NCBI GenBank assembly: GCA_046339595.1
Contig: JBKDUF010000142.1
Coordinates: forward strand, 1-47,955
DNA from: Ga0077527 sp021300125
GTDB taxonomy: Bacteria > Pseudomonadota > Gammaproteobacteria > Burkholderiales > SG8-41
Direction of reading: 5' to 3'
DNA: 47,955 nucleotides
The position numbers and the translations under genes were made by a program. The notes beneath the pieces are model-generated. The model ran no database searches, had not been told where the DNA came from, and was given only the letters and a program-made list of their open reading frames with translations. This document shows positions 27,001-33,842 of the stretch, piece after piece (position 1 is the first letter of the stretch; each line of letters starts with the position of its first letter).

Positions 27001-27870
27001 GTTGCGGCGCAAACGGCGGCTGCGGCCGATACGGGCCCCCCTGAATTGCCCGCGCTGGATGTCGTGGTGGATGAATTCCAGGTCGTCGAGCGCGCACTGG
27101 GCAAGCTCGAACTGCAGGCCACGCCGCAGGGCCGCGACTGGCGCATCGAAAAGCTGCGCCTTGCCAATCCCGACGGCACCCTCAACATCGACGGTGTCTG
27201 GCAATCGTGGCTGAGCCGTCCCGCGACCCAGGTCAATGTTCGGCTGGATGTCTCCGATGTCGGCAAAATGCTGACGCGGCTGGGTTATCCCGAAGGCGTC
27301 CGCCGCGGCACCGCCAAGCTCGAAGGGTCGCTGACCTGGAACGGCAGTCCGCAGCAGATTGATTACCCCTCGCTGTCCGGCAATTTCGTGATTGATGTCG
27401 CCAAGGGCCAGTTCATCAAGCTCGAGCCCGGTATCGGCAAGCTGCTCGGTATTCTCAGCCTGCAGTCGCTGCCGCGCCGTATTTCCCTCGACTTCCGCGA
27501 CATCTTCAGCGAAGGCCTGGCTTTCGACGAGATCGTCGGTGCGGTCAAGGTGGTCAAGGGCGTGGCGAGCACTGACAACCTGCGCATCACCGGCCCCGCG
27601 GCGCGCATCGTGATGCACGGCAGCGTGGACCTGGCCAGGGAAACCCAGTTGCTGCGGGTAAAGGTCAGTCCGCAGTTGTCGGACACGTTATCGGTGGCCG
27701 GCGCCCTGCTCGGCGGGCCGGTGGCCGGGGTGGCGACGTTTCTCGCGCAGCGCCTGCTCAAGGATCCGCTGAACCAGATTGCCGCCTACGAATACGATAT
27801 CAGCGGCAGCTGGTCCGATCCGCAGGTGGTCAAGGTGGATCGTGCCGCGGCGGAAGCCGCCACGCCGTGA
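24034..27870 (+). CDS. yhdP: YhdP-family AsmA-like protein
   Basis: 1278 residues, matching the size of YhdP. A single N-terminal membrane helix (about residues 20-42) anchors a long periplasmic part made of repeated beta-strand segments. YhdP, TamB and YdbH together carry phospholipids between inner and outer membranes in E. coli; the same role is assumed here. The C-terminal AsmA-like region is visible around SLSGNFVIDVAKGQFIKLEP and ISLDFRDIFSEGLAFDEI. It is divergent from glnE. Its TGA overlaps the GTG start of the next gene (GTGA at 27867-27870). Confidence 0.9.
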   Translation: MSLAEVRRRLQGSSLWIYRALTWAVLGCGLLFAATILTLRYWILPEIGQYRERIADVVSSAAGQKISIGGLSANWDGLRPQLALSDVAVHDAEGRPALELPRIDATLSWRSALLLNVNFHSLEIHRPHLLVRRDSRGGITVGGVAVEDTQQEEGGFSKWLLSQREIEIFDAALDWRDDMRAAPELRLRKVQLRIVNRGDRHRVALIAHPPAELSAPVDVRADLQGDDLSSMASRMSGQLYLHLPRVDIAAWRQWIDLPVAMASGEGALRTWLTLAEGELQALTADAELRNVRARLAPALPELELRQIGGRLGWKRGVGVLDFNARRLGFSTGDGLTLQPADLNLKLSGSGNAYSRGELQASALELAPLVVLADRLPLSAEIRRALEAYSPAGGVHELAVKWDGVWPALKTYALRGRFHDLSLRQHGRFPAFSGFSGSIDGNERGGLLQVSSQKAQLEKPGVFREKLQFDSLTGQLGWTRQAQATELRFSNFAFSNRDLAGTLFGSYRTVADGPGSADLTGHLTRAAAARVSAYLPLQVGPSSRAWLDRAFIAGSSADVRFRLQGDLRGFPFSGNRGGLFEVTAKIQDGTLHTGEGWPRITGIDADLLFRGQRMEINARQAEIGDIRLARVRAVIPDLIHQEEILEVSGEAEGQSADFLQYIAQSPVRAMIDGFTDGMQAQGRGRLGLRLTLPLRNLKTGKVAGSYQFTNNQIVPEPGFPPLEQLNGRLEFTESTVRVPGVTAQFLGGPLTVSAGSQRDAAVSIQFQGRINADAARRAGGGEWLRHMRGSTDWRGSLTMRNRRTDFVIDSSLQGLAVNLPAPFTKSAAETVPLRFERRFTGIQQERVALSLGNVMNAVVLRRMQGGEMRIERGVLRFGEGVAAEPDRPGLLLGGSIRSLDADGWFALIGGAGAAAGLPISAGDLRIGELEWFGRRFGAMALTATPQPGLLQLSVKGRDIEGAASWRGQGRGRLTARLRRLVLPPRDDAAPVAAQTAAAADTGPPELPALDVVVDEFQVVERALGKLELQATPQGRDWRIEKLRLANPDGTLNIDGVWQSWLSRPATQVNVRLDVSDVGKMLTRLGYPEGVRRGTAKLEGSLTWNGSPQQIDYPSLSGNFVIDVAKGQFIKLEPGIGKLLGILSLQSLPRRISLDFRDIFSEGLAFDEIVGAVKVVKGVASTDNLRITGPAARIVMHGSVDLARETQLLRVKVSPQLSDTLSVAGALLGGPVAGVATFLAQRLLKDPLNQIAAYEYDISGSWSDPQVVKVDRAAAEAATP

Positions 27871-28196
27871 GCCGGGCATCCTGTGCCGTGTTGGCCTTGC
27901 TGCTGTATCTGGCAGCCACCGTATCTGCGCAGTCCGCCGATCTGGGGCCGGAGCTGTGGGACCGGCCGCGCAGCGCACAGGCGATACTGGCCCATCCACA
28001 GCTGCGCGAGGCCGTGGCCCAGTTGCAGGCGAAACCCGCGGCGCGGCTGCGGCTCGCGCACGGTACGCGCGCCGAAACCCAGGCCCAGGCGGAGGAGTTG
28101 CGCGCCTGGCTGATTGCGCTGGCGGTGGAACCGTCGCGCCTGATGCTGCGGGCCGATGCGGCGGTGGCGGGGGTGCGGCTGGAGCTGGTGGAATAG
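27867..28196 (+). CDS. Small exported protein coupled to yhdP
   Basis: 109 residues from GTG 27867, overlapping the yhdP stop by four bases. An N-terminal signal peptide (ASCAVLALLLYLAATVSAQS) predicts export. The rest (RLRLAHGTRAETQAQAEELR and following VEPSRLMLRADA) has an alpha/beta pattern like that of small OmpA-type modules, but no family is assigned. Its coupling to yhdP suggests a cell-envelope role; this is inference. Confidence 0.65.
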   Translation: MSRASCAVLALLLYLAATVSAQSADLGPELWDRPRSAQAILAHPQLREAVAQLQAKPAARLRLAHGTRAETQAQAEELRAWLIALAVEPSRLMLRADAAVAGVRLELVE

Positions 28197-28258
28197 GTGG
28201 TGAAACAAGGTGGCCCACCAAGGTGGCCAACCAAGGTGGCGAAGTAAGGTGCTGAAGG
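28194..28258 (+). repeat. Five tandem copies of a 13-base repeat
   Basis: Five consecutive 13-base units begin at 28194, 28207, 28220, 28233 and 28246. The core is AAGGTGGC; examples are AAGGTGGCCCACC and AAGGTGGCCAACC. The first unit includes the TAG stop of the gene ending at 28196. It lies in the 126-base gap before the nitrilase gene. The AAGGTGG core resembles a ribosome-binding site repeated every 13 bases. Confidence 0.75.
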
Positions 28259-28322
28259 GGATGATCGGGGGCGGGGCCGCGCCAGCGGCTGCAGGCATCA
28301 CGGATAACGGGAGCGATTCACA

Positions 28323-29195
28323 GTGAGTACCAGATTGCGTTCGACCCGCGCCCAGCGCAAGGGCCAGCCCGCGGCAGAGGCCGGCGCGGTGCGCATAGCC
28401 GGGGTACAGATGGCCTCGGGGCCGCGCGTGGAGTCCAACCTGAGGGAGGCGGCGTGGCTCATCGAGATGGCGGCCGAGCAGGGTGCGCGCCTGGTCGCGC
28501 TGCCCGAGTATTTCGGCATCATGGGCCTCAAGGACACCGACAAGGTCGCAGTGCGCGAGGACTATGGCGATGGCCCGATCCAGGCCTTCCTGTCGGCCAC
28601 CGCGCGCAAGTTCGGCCTCTGGCTGATCGGCGGCTCGGTGCCGCTGGTGGCCTCGATCAAGGACAAGGTGCTCAACACCAGCCTGGTCTATGACGACAAG
28701 GGCAAGTGCGTCGCGCGCTACGACAAGATCCATCTCTTCGGTTTCGAGATGGGCAAGGAGAAATATTCCGAAGAACGCACCATCGAGCACGGCAAGCAGG
28801 TGCAGACCGTGGACACGCCGTTCGGCCGCATCGGGCTGTCGATCTGCTACGACCTGCGCTTTCCCGAGCTCTATCGCGCGATGGGCGAGGTCGATCTGAT
28901 CGTGGTGCCTTCAGCCTTCACCGAAACCACCGGCAAGGCGCACTGGGAAACGCTGATCCGCGCCCGCGCAATCGAGAACCTCGCCTACGTGCTGGCGCCG
29001 GCGCAGGGCGGTTATCATCTCAATGGCCGCGAAACCCACGGCGATTCGATGATCGTCGATCCCTGGGGGGTGGTGCTGGACCGCCTGCCGCGCGGATCGG
29101 GGGTGGTTGTAGCCAGCATGAACCGCACCCATATCCAGCATCTGCGGCAGAGCCTGCCGGCCCTGAGCCACCGCACCATCGGCGTAAAAATTTAA
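28323..29195 (+). CDS. Nitrilase-superfamily carbon-nitrogen hydrolase
   Basis: 290 residues from GTG 28323, with GGGAG about 9 bases upstream. The Glu-Lys-Cys triad of the superfamily is visible: E62 in ALPEYFG, K135 in YDKIHLF and C175 in SICYDLRFPELYR. It resembles the Nit1/Nit2 branch, whose members hydrolyse deaminated glutathione or omega-amides of keto acids as metabolite repair. The first 22 residues are basic and low-complexity, so the true start could be later. It precedes tldD with a 24-base AT-rich linker. Confidence 0.9.
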   Translation: MSTRLRSTRAQRKGQPAAEAGAVRIAGVQMASGPRVESNLREAAWLIEMAAEQGARLVALPEYFGIMGLKDTDKVAVREDYGDGPIQAFLSATARKFGLWLIGGSVPLVASIKDKVLNTSLVYDDKGKCVARYDKIHLFGFEMGKEKYSEERTIEHGKQVQTVDTPFGRIGLSICYDLRFPELYRAMGEVDLIVVPSAFTETTGKAHWETLIRARAIENLAYVLAPAQGGYHLNGRETHGDSMIVDPWGVVLDRLPRGSGVVVASMNRTHIQHLRQSLPALSHRTIGVKI

Positions 29196-29219
29196 GTAAT
29201 TGATTTTAAAGGAATAATC
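29190..29219 (+). repeat. AT-rich intercistronic element, copy 5
   Basis: ATTTAAGTAATTGATTTTAA and the following AGGAATAATC. The TAA stop of the nitrilase gene lies inside it, and it runs directly into the TTG start of tldD. The AAGGA near its 3' end acts as the ribosome site. Confidence 0.5.
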
Positions 29220-30662
29220 TTGCAAGCTGCCTCTGTGTTCGAAACCGCCAGCGCAACCCTGCTGGCGCCGCATGCCCTGGACGAAGGCCGCCTGCAGCGG
29301 GTGTTCGGCGAAATCATGGCGCACCGCGTCGATTACGCCGACCTCTATTTCCAGTATTCGCGCAGCGAGTCCTGGAGCCTGGAGGAGGGCATCGTCAAGG
29401 CGGGCAGCTTCAACATCGACCAGGGGGTGGGGGTGCGCGCAGTCAGCGGCGAAAAAACCGCCTTTGCCTACTCCGACGACATCAGTTTCAACGCGCTGTC
29501 TGCCGCGGCCCAGGCCACGCGCGCGATTGCACGCCAGGGCGGTGAAGGCCGCGCGGCGATTGCCCGCCAGGGTGCGCTGCGTGCGCTGTATGCGCCGCAG
29601 GACCCGCTGGCGAGCCTCGCCGCAACCGAGAAGGTGGCGCTGCTCGAGCGCCTGGAACGCAAGGCCCGCGCGCTCGACCCGCGGGTGACCCAGGTCATGG
29701 CCTCACTCGCCGGCGAGTATGAAGTGGTGATGGTCGCGCGCAGTGACGGTCTGCAGGCCGCGGACGTGCGGCCGCTGGTGCGGCTGTCGCTGCAGGTGAT
29801 TGTCGAGGCCAACGGCCGCCGCGAGCAGGGCAGCGCCGGCGGCGGCGGGCGTTTCGATTACGGCTATTTCAGCGACAAGCTACTCGACGATTTTGCCGGC
29901 AAGGCGGTGCATCAGGCCTTGACCAATCTCGATGCGAAGCCGGCGCCCGCAGGCACCATGACCGTGGTGCTCGGACCGGGCTGGCCCGGCGTGCTGCTGC
30001 ACGAGGCGGTGGGTCATGGGCTTGAAGGCGATTTCAACCGCAAGGGCACCTCCGCGTTCAGCGGCCGCATCGGTGAACGCGTCGCGGCCCCTGGCGTCAC
30101 CGTGGTGGATGACGGCACGCTGGAGCGACGCCGCGGCTCGCTCAATGTGGATGACGAAGGCAACCCGACCCAGCACAACGTGCTGATCGAGGACGGCGTG
30201 CTGCGCGGCTACATCCAGGACACGCTCAACGCGCGGCTGATGAAGGTGGCGCCCACCGGCAACGGCCGGCGCGAGTCCTATGCCCATGTGCCGATGCCGC
30301 GCATGACCAACACCTACATGCTCAACGGCAACAAGGACCCGCAGGAAATCATCGCCTCGGTGGACCGCGGCCTGTATGCGGTCAATTTCGGCGGCGGCCA
30401 GGTCGACATTACCAGCGGCAAGTTCGTGTTTTCCGCCTCCGAGGCCTTCATCATCGAAAACGGCAAGCTGACCCATCCGGTGCGTGGCGCGACGCTGATC
30501 GGCAACGGCCCCGATGCTTTGACCCGTGTCTCGATGATCGGCAACGACATGCGCCTCGATCCGGGTGTGGGCACCTGCGGCAAGGACGGCCAGAGCGTGC
30601 CGGTCGGTGTGGGCCAGCCCACATTGCGCATCGACGGTCTCACGGTCGGCGGCACGGTCTAG
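29220..30662 (+). CDS. tldD: Metalloprotease TldD
   Basis: 480 residues from TTG 29220, chosen because AAGGA lies about 7 bases upstream and the length matches TldD. It contains HEAVGHGLEGDFNRKGTS (zinc-protease HExxxH, residues 261-266) and, near the end, CGKDGQSVPVGVGQP, both family hallmarks. TldD with TldE degrades unfolded or leader peptides (microcin B17, CcdA). No tldE/pmbA partner is in the window. The early motif YADLYFQYSRSESWSLEEG is well conserved in the family. Confidence 0.96.
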   Translation: MQAASVFETASATLLAPHALDEGRLQRVFGEIMAHRVDYADLYFQYSRSESWSLEEGIVKAGSFNIDQGVGVRAVSGEKTAFAYSDDISFNALSAAAQATRAIARQGGEGRAAIARQGALRALYAPQDPLASLAATEKVALLERLERKARALDPRVTQVMASLAGEYEVVMVARSDGLQAADVRPLVRLSLQVIVEANGRREQGSAGGGGRFDYGYFSDKLLDDFAGKAVHQALTNLDAKPAPAGTMTVVLGPGWPGVLLHEAVGHGLEGDFNRKGTSAFSGRIGERVAAPGVTVVDDGTLERRRGSLNVDDEGNPTQHNVLIEDGVLRGYIQDTLNARLMKVAPTGNGRRESYAHVPMPRMTNTYMLNGNKDPQEIIASVDRGLYAVNFGGGQVDITSGKFVFSASEAFIIENGKLTHPVRGATLIGNGPDALTRVSMIGNDMRLDPGVGTCGKDGQSVPVGVGQPTLRIDGLTVGGTV

Positions 30663-30681
30663 CCGCCGCCCTGCAATCGTT

Positions 30682-30712
30682 TATAATGCCTTGTTTTTAA
30701 AAGATTTAGAGA
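30682..30712 (+). promoter_or_regulatory. Probable aroG promoter and AT-rich element, copy 6
   Basis: A perfect -10 hexamer TATAAT at 30682-30687 lies 51 bases before the DAHP synthase start. No good -35 is visible at the usual distance. It is followed by CCTTGTTTTTAAAAGATTTA, a shortened copy of the recurrent AT-rich element, which would form the 5' leader. Confidence 0.5.
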
Positions 30713-30738
30713 AACCTAATCGAAAGAGTCACTAATTT

Positions 30739-31809
30739 ATGCTGCACCGTACTGACGACCTGCGGATCAAGGAAATCAAGGAACTCGCCCCGCCCACGCA
30801 CCTGCTGCGCGAGTTTCCGCTGACCGAAAAAGCCGCCGACACCACCTTCCAGGCGCGCCAGGAAATCCACCGCATCCTGCACGGCGCCGACGACCGCCTG
30901 CTGGTGATCATGGGTCCGTGCTCGGTGCACGATGTCAAGGCCGCCAAGGAATACGCCGGCAAGCTGTTCGAAGCCAAGAAAAAACTCGCCGCCGACCTGC
31001 TGGTCGTGATGCGCGTGTATTTCGAGAAACCGCGCACCACCGTCGGCTGGAAGGGCCTCATCAACGACCCCAAGCTCGACGGCAGCTACCAGATCAACGA
31101 AGGCCTGCGCATCGCCCGCCAGCTGCTGCTTGAACTCAACGAAACCGGCATGCCGGTGGGCTGCGAGTTCCTCGACATGATCACGCCGCAGTACATCGCC
31201 GATCTGGTGTCCTGGGGCGCGATCGGCGCACGCACCACCGAATCGCAGATCCATCGCGAGCTCGCTTCGGGGCTGTCCTGCCCGGTCGGGTTCAAGAACG
31301 GCACCGACGGCAACATCAAGATCGCGATTGACGCGATCCGTGCGGCGCAGGCCCCGCACCATTTCCTGTCGGTGACCAAGGCCGGCCATTCCGCCATTGT
31401 CTCGACCACCGGCAACGAGGACTGCCACGTCATCCTGCGCGGCGGCAAGGCGCCGAACTATGACGCTGCGAATGTCGATGCCGCCGGCAAGGGCCTCGCC
31501 GAAGCCGGCATTCCTGCGCGCATCATGATCGACTTCAGCCACAGCAACAGCAGCAAGAAGCCGGAGAAGCAGGTGGATGTGGCCAAGGATGTTGCCAACC
31601 AGGTCGCCGCGGGCGACGAGCGCATTTTCGGCGTGATGGTGGAAAGCCACCTCCAGGCCGGGCGCCAGGACCTGGTGCCGGGCAAGCCGCTGGCCTATGG
31701 GGTGAGCATCACCGACGGCTGCATCGGCTGGGAAGAAAGCCGCGGCGTGCTGGAAGACCTCGCCGAGGGCGTGCGCAAGCGCCGGCTCAGCGCGGTGAGC
31801 AAGGACTGA
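30739..31809 (+). CDS. aroG: Class I 3-deoxy-7-phosphoheptulonate synthase
   Basis: 356 residues, standard for the AroF/G/H (class I alpha) type. It condenses phosphoenolpyruvate and erythrose 4-phosphate in the first step of the shikimate pathway. Motifs: MGPCSVHD (58-65, metal-ligand C61), MRVYFEKPRTTVGWKGLIND, GARTTESQIHRELASGLSCP and IMIDFSHSNSSKK with the metal histidine. Which aromatic amino acid inhibits it cannot be read reliably, so the symbol is tentative between aroF, aroG and aroH. A TATAAT promoter lies upstream. Confidence 0.95.
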   Translation: MLHRTDDLRIKEIKELAPPTHLLREFPLTEKAADTTFQARQEIHRILHGADDRLLVIMGPCSVHDVKAAKEYAGKLFEAKKKLAADLLVVMRVYFEKPRTTVGWKGLINDPKLDGSYQINEGLRIARQLLLELNETGMPVGCEFLDMITPQYIADLVSWGAIGARTTESQIHRELASGLSCPVGFKNGTDGNIKIAIDAIRAAQAPHHFLSVTKAGHSAIVSTTGNEDCHVILRGGKAPNYDAANVDAAGKGLAEAGIPARIMIDFSHSNSSKKPEKQVDVAKDVANQVAAGDERIFGVMVESHLQAGRQDLVPGKPLAYGVSITDGCIGWEESRGVLEDLAEGVRKRRLSAVSKD

Positions 31810-31866
31810 GGCCGCCGGGCACTGTTTCCGGCGCCAGCAACGGATTTCGCGCAAAGGCGGACCACT

Positions 31867-32439
31867 ATGGCACTGGACATGGACATGCACGATGACGCCG
31901 CAGCTGCCGAGCGGCTGCCCGTCTCCGACCAGGGTAACCTTGCCAAGCTCGAGCGCGTCGGCGCCGGCACCGCGATCGCTGCGGAGATTTTCGGGCTGGT
32001 CGGCAAGTCGCAGTTCTTTACCGAGTTCTCGCGCGAGGACATCTCCTCCATGGCCGGCTACATGGAGGTCTACCGCGCCCAGCCTGGCGAGATCATCATC
32101 CGGGAGGGCGATGAAGGCGACTTCATGTTGCTCATCGTCGGCGGCGAGATCGACATCCTCAAGAAAAACCAACGGGGCGAGCAGCAGCACATGACCACCG
32201 CCGGTCCCGGCATGACGCTGGGCGAAATGTCGATGATCGACGGCGAGCCCCGCTTCGCCACCTGCATGGCCTCGCAGCCGACCACCTTTGCCGTGCTCAC
32301 CCGCGACAGCATGGCCAAGATCATCCTTGACCACTCCGGCCTGGGCTCCAAGATCCTGGTCAAGATGGTAACCATGCTTTCGCTGCGCCTGCGCCAGACC
32401 AGCGCGAAGCTGATGCGCTACATGGCGGAGCCGCGCTGA
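31867..32439 (+). CDS. Stand-alone cyclic-nucleotide-binding protein
   Basis: 190 residues. Residues 45-160 are a Crp-type cyclic-nucleotide-binding domain: RAQPGEIIIREGDEGDFMLL, then the phosphate-binding cassette TLGEMSMIDGEPRFAT with E120, R129 and T132 in the positions that contact cAMP. There is no DNA-binding helix-turn-helix; the C-terminus is a helical tail (SKILVKMVTMLSLRLRQTSA). It probably works as a cAMP-sensing partner protein rather than a transcription factor. A membrane adenylate cyclase is encoded 10.6 kb away, but a functional link is inference. AAAGGCGGA precedes the ATG. Confidence 0.85.
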   Translation: MALDMDMHDDAAAAERLPVSDQGNLAKLERVGAGTAIAAEIFGLVGKSQFFTEFSREDISSMAGYMEVYRAQPGEIIIREGDEGDFMLLIVGGEIDILKKNQRGEQQHMTTAGPGMTLGEMSMIDGEPRFATCMASQPTTFAVLTRDSMAKIILDHSGLGSKILVKMVTMLSLRLRQTSAKLMRYMAEPR

Positions 32440-32489
32440 TCCTCGGCGGCTCCGGCCGTTGGCAGTGGCGCCCACGGCCTGTTTTTCCA

Positions 32490-33377
32490 ATGAAAATCCT
32501 GTGGAGCTGCGCCGCGCTTGTGCTGTGCGGGCTGGCTGCTGCAACCCCGTCATCCGCAGCGCCGGTCGAGGCCACCGATGCGCGCGGCCGCACGGTCCGC
32601 CTCGCGCAGCCGGCGCAGCGCATCGTGGCCCTGGCGCCGCACCTGACCGAGCTCGCCTTCGCTGCGGCGGCGGGCGATCGTGTCGTGGGGGTCGCGCGCT
32701 TCAGTGATCATCCGCCCGAGGCGCGCGCCCTGCCGGTGGTCAGCGACGCGCACCACTTCGACCTTGAACGCATGCTCGCGCTGCGCGCCGACCTGGTGCT
32801 GGCCTGGGACAGCGGCACGCCCCGGGAGGCCATCGCGCGCATCGAACGCGCGGGGCTGCCGGTGTTTGTCGCCGCGGCGGGGCGCCTTGATGACATTGCT
32901 GTCAACCTCGCGGCCATTGCCCGGCTCGCCGGCCGCACCGAAGCCGCGCGGGCCGAGCGCGAAGCCTTTGCCGCCGGGCTGTCCGCGATGCGCCAGCGCC
33001 GCAGCGAAGGCAAACCCCCGCGCGTGTTCTACGAAATCTGGGATCGTCCGCGCATGACCGTCAGCGACCGCCACCTCATCGGCGAGATCATCGCGCTGTG
33101 CGGCGGCGTCAATGTCTTCGGCGGCGAGCGCCCGCTGACGCCGGAAGTCTCGCGCGAGGCGCTGATCGCCGCGCGCCCCGACCTCGTGCTCGGCGGCACT
33201 TCGGCCGACCGCCCGCAGGATTTCGCGGCCCGCTGGGGTACCCAGCCCCCGCCGATGAACCGCTGGCCCGCGCACTACATCCCGGCCGATCTCATCCAGC
33301 GGCCGACGCCGCGCATCCTCGAGGCGGCACGGCAGGTGTGCACGCACCTGGACGCCGCGCGGAGCGGCCCGCGATGA
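32490..33377 (+). CDS. BtuF-like periplasmic cobalamin/metal-complex receptor
   Basis: 295 residues with a signal peptide (residues 1-23, ending PSSAAP). A class III (helical-backbone) solute receptor: RIVALAPHLTELAFAAAAGD near residue 44, VVGVARFSDHPPEA, and MLALRADLVLAWDSG near residue 95. The second lobe has RMTVSDRHLIGEIIALCGGV. BtuF proteins bind vitamin B12 for BtuCD; siderophore receptors look similar. No BtuC/BtuD permease is nearby. A cobalamin adenosyltransferase gene lies 12 kb away, which weakly supports a B12 role. Confidence 0.85.
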   Translation: MKILWSCAALVLCGLAAATPSSAAPVEATDARGRTVRLAQPAQRIVALAPHLTELAFAAAAGDRVVGVARFSDHPPEARALPVVSDAHHFDLERMLALRADLVLAWDSGTPREAIARIERAGLPVFVAAAGRLDDIAVNLAAIARLAGRTEAARAEREAFAAGLSAMRQRRSEGKPPRVFYEIWDRPRMTVSDRHLIGEIIALCGGVNVFGGERPLTPEVSREALIAARPDLVLGGTSADRPQDFAARWGTQPPPMNRWPAHYIPADLIQRPTPRILEAARQVCTHLDAARSGPR

Positions 33378-33790
33378 CCCTGTTCTGGTGATGGGCTGGA
33401 TTCAGCGCCATCAACCAAGTATTTGATTTTTATTTATTTTTGCTGCCAGCGGCCAGCATTGACGCCGGGCTTTCTGAATCGGCTGGATCTGGCGCATGCG
33501 CGCAACGCGCGTCCGGTGCTCAGAGCAGACAGGCCAGTGATCCGGGCGCCGATCCGCGCAGCGTCTGCCGCATCACCTTGAAAAACGTGACTTTTTTGTT
33601 TGATGTCGCCGGTAATTTGTCATAAATTCCGTGGAAATTAAAAAAAGGGGCGATTCGTGATAACGGATCCAGACTGTCCTCCCGACCAAGGGGGGGGGGG
33701 AAGGCGCCCCGCGCAAGAAGAACTAGGGGCTGCAGGGCGGATGGTTCGCAGAGCTTCTGTGTATCCACCGTCAGCCACAGGGGGCAGCAC
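33378..33790. other. 413-base control region upstream of the TPS locus
   Basis: AT-rich for this window. It holds an AT-rich element copy at 33416-33445, a possible promoter (TTGTTT at 33596-33601 and CATAAA at 33621-33626, with a long 19-base spacer, so weak), a leader frame from GTG 33657 with AGGGG six bases before it, and an 11-G tract at 33690-33700. No terminator for the upstream gene was recognised. Confidence 0.5.
33416..33445 (+). repeat. AT-rich intercistronic element, copy 7
   Basis: CAAGTATTTGATTTTTATTT followed by ATTTTTGCTG. It matches the AAGTtaTTGaTTT core. Unlike other copies it starts about 40 bases after the upstream stop and is far from the next start. Confidence 0.4.
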
Positions 33791-33842
33791 TTGCAGCGCC
33801 GTTTCGATGTTCCTGTACATGCCGTCATCTGCGGTCTGCTGA
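33657..33842 (+). other. Leader reading frame containing an 11-G tract
   Basis: GTG 33657 with a good ribosome site (AGGGG, 33646-33650) opens a 61-codon frame. It runs through 11 consecutive G residues (33690-33700) and ends at TGA 33840-33842, inside the transporter gene. One added G would fuse this frame to the transporter frame, which has no stop from 33626 on. One lost G would stop it at 33724-33726. The translated peptide is not protein-like, so its value is probably regulatory, if it is translated at all. Confidence 0.4.

Noticed and set aside
25072..27618. An 848-codon open frame on the minus strand opposite yhdP
   Set aside because: It lies antisense to a well-supported gene, and its translation is low-complexity (H, R, Q, G, A rich) without motifs. 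High GC content makes such shadow frames common.
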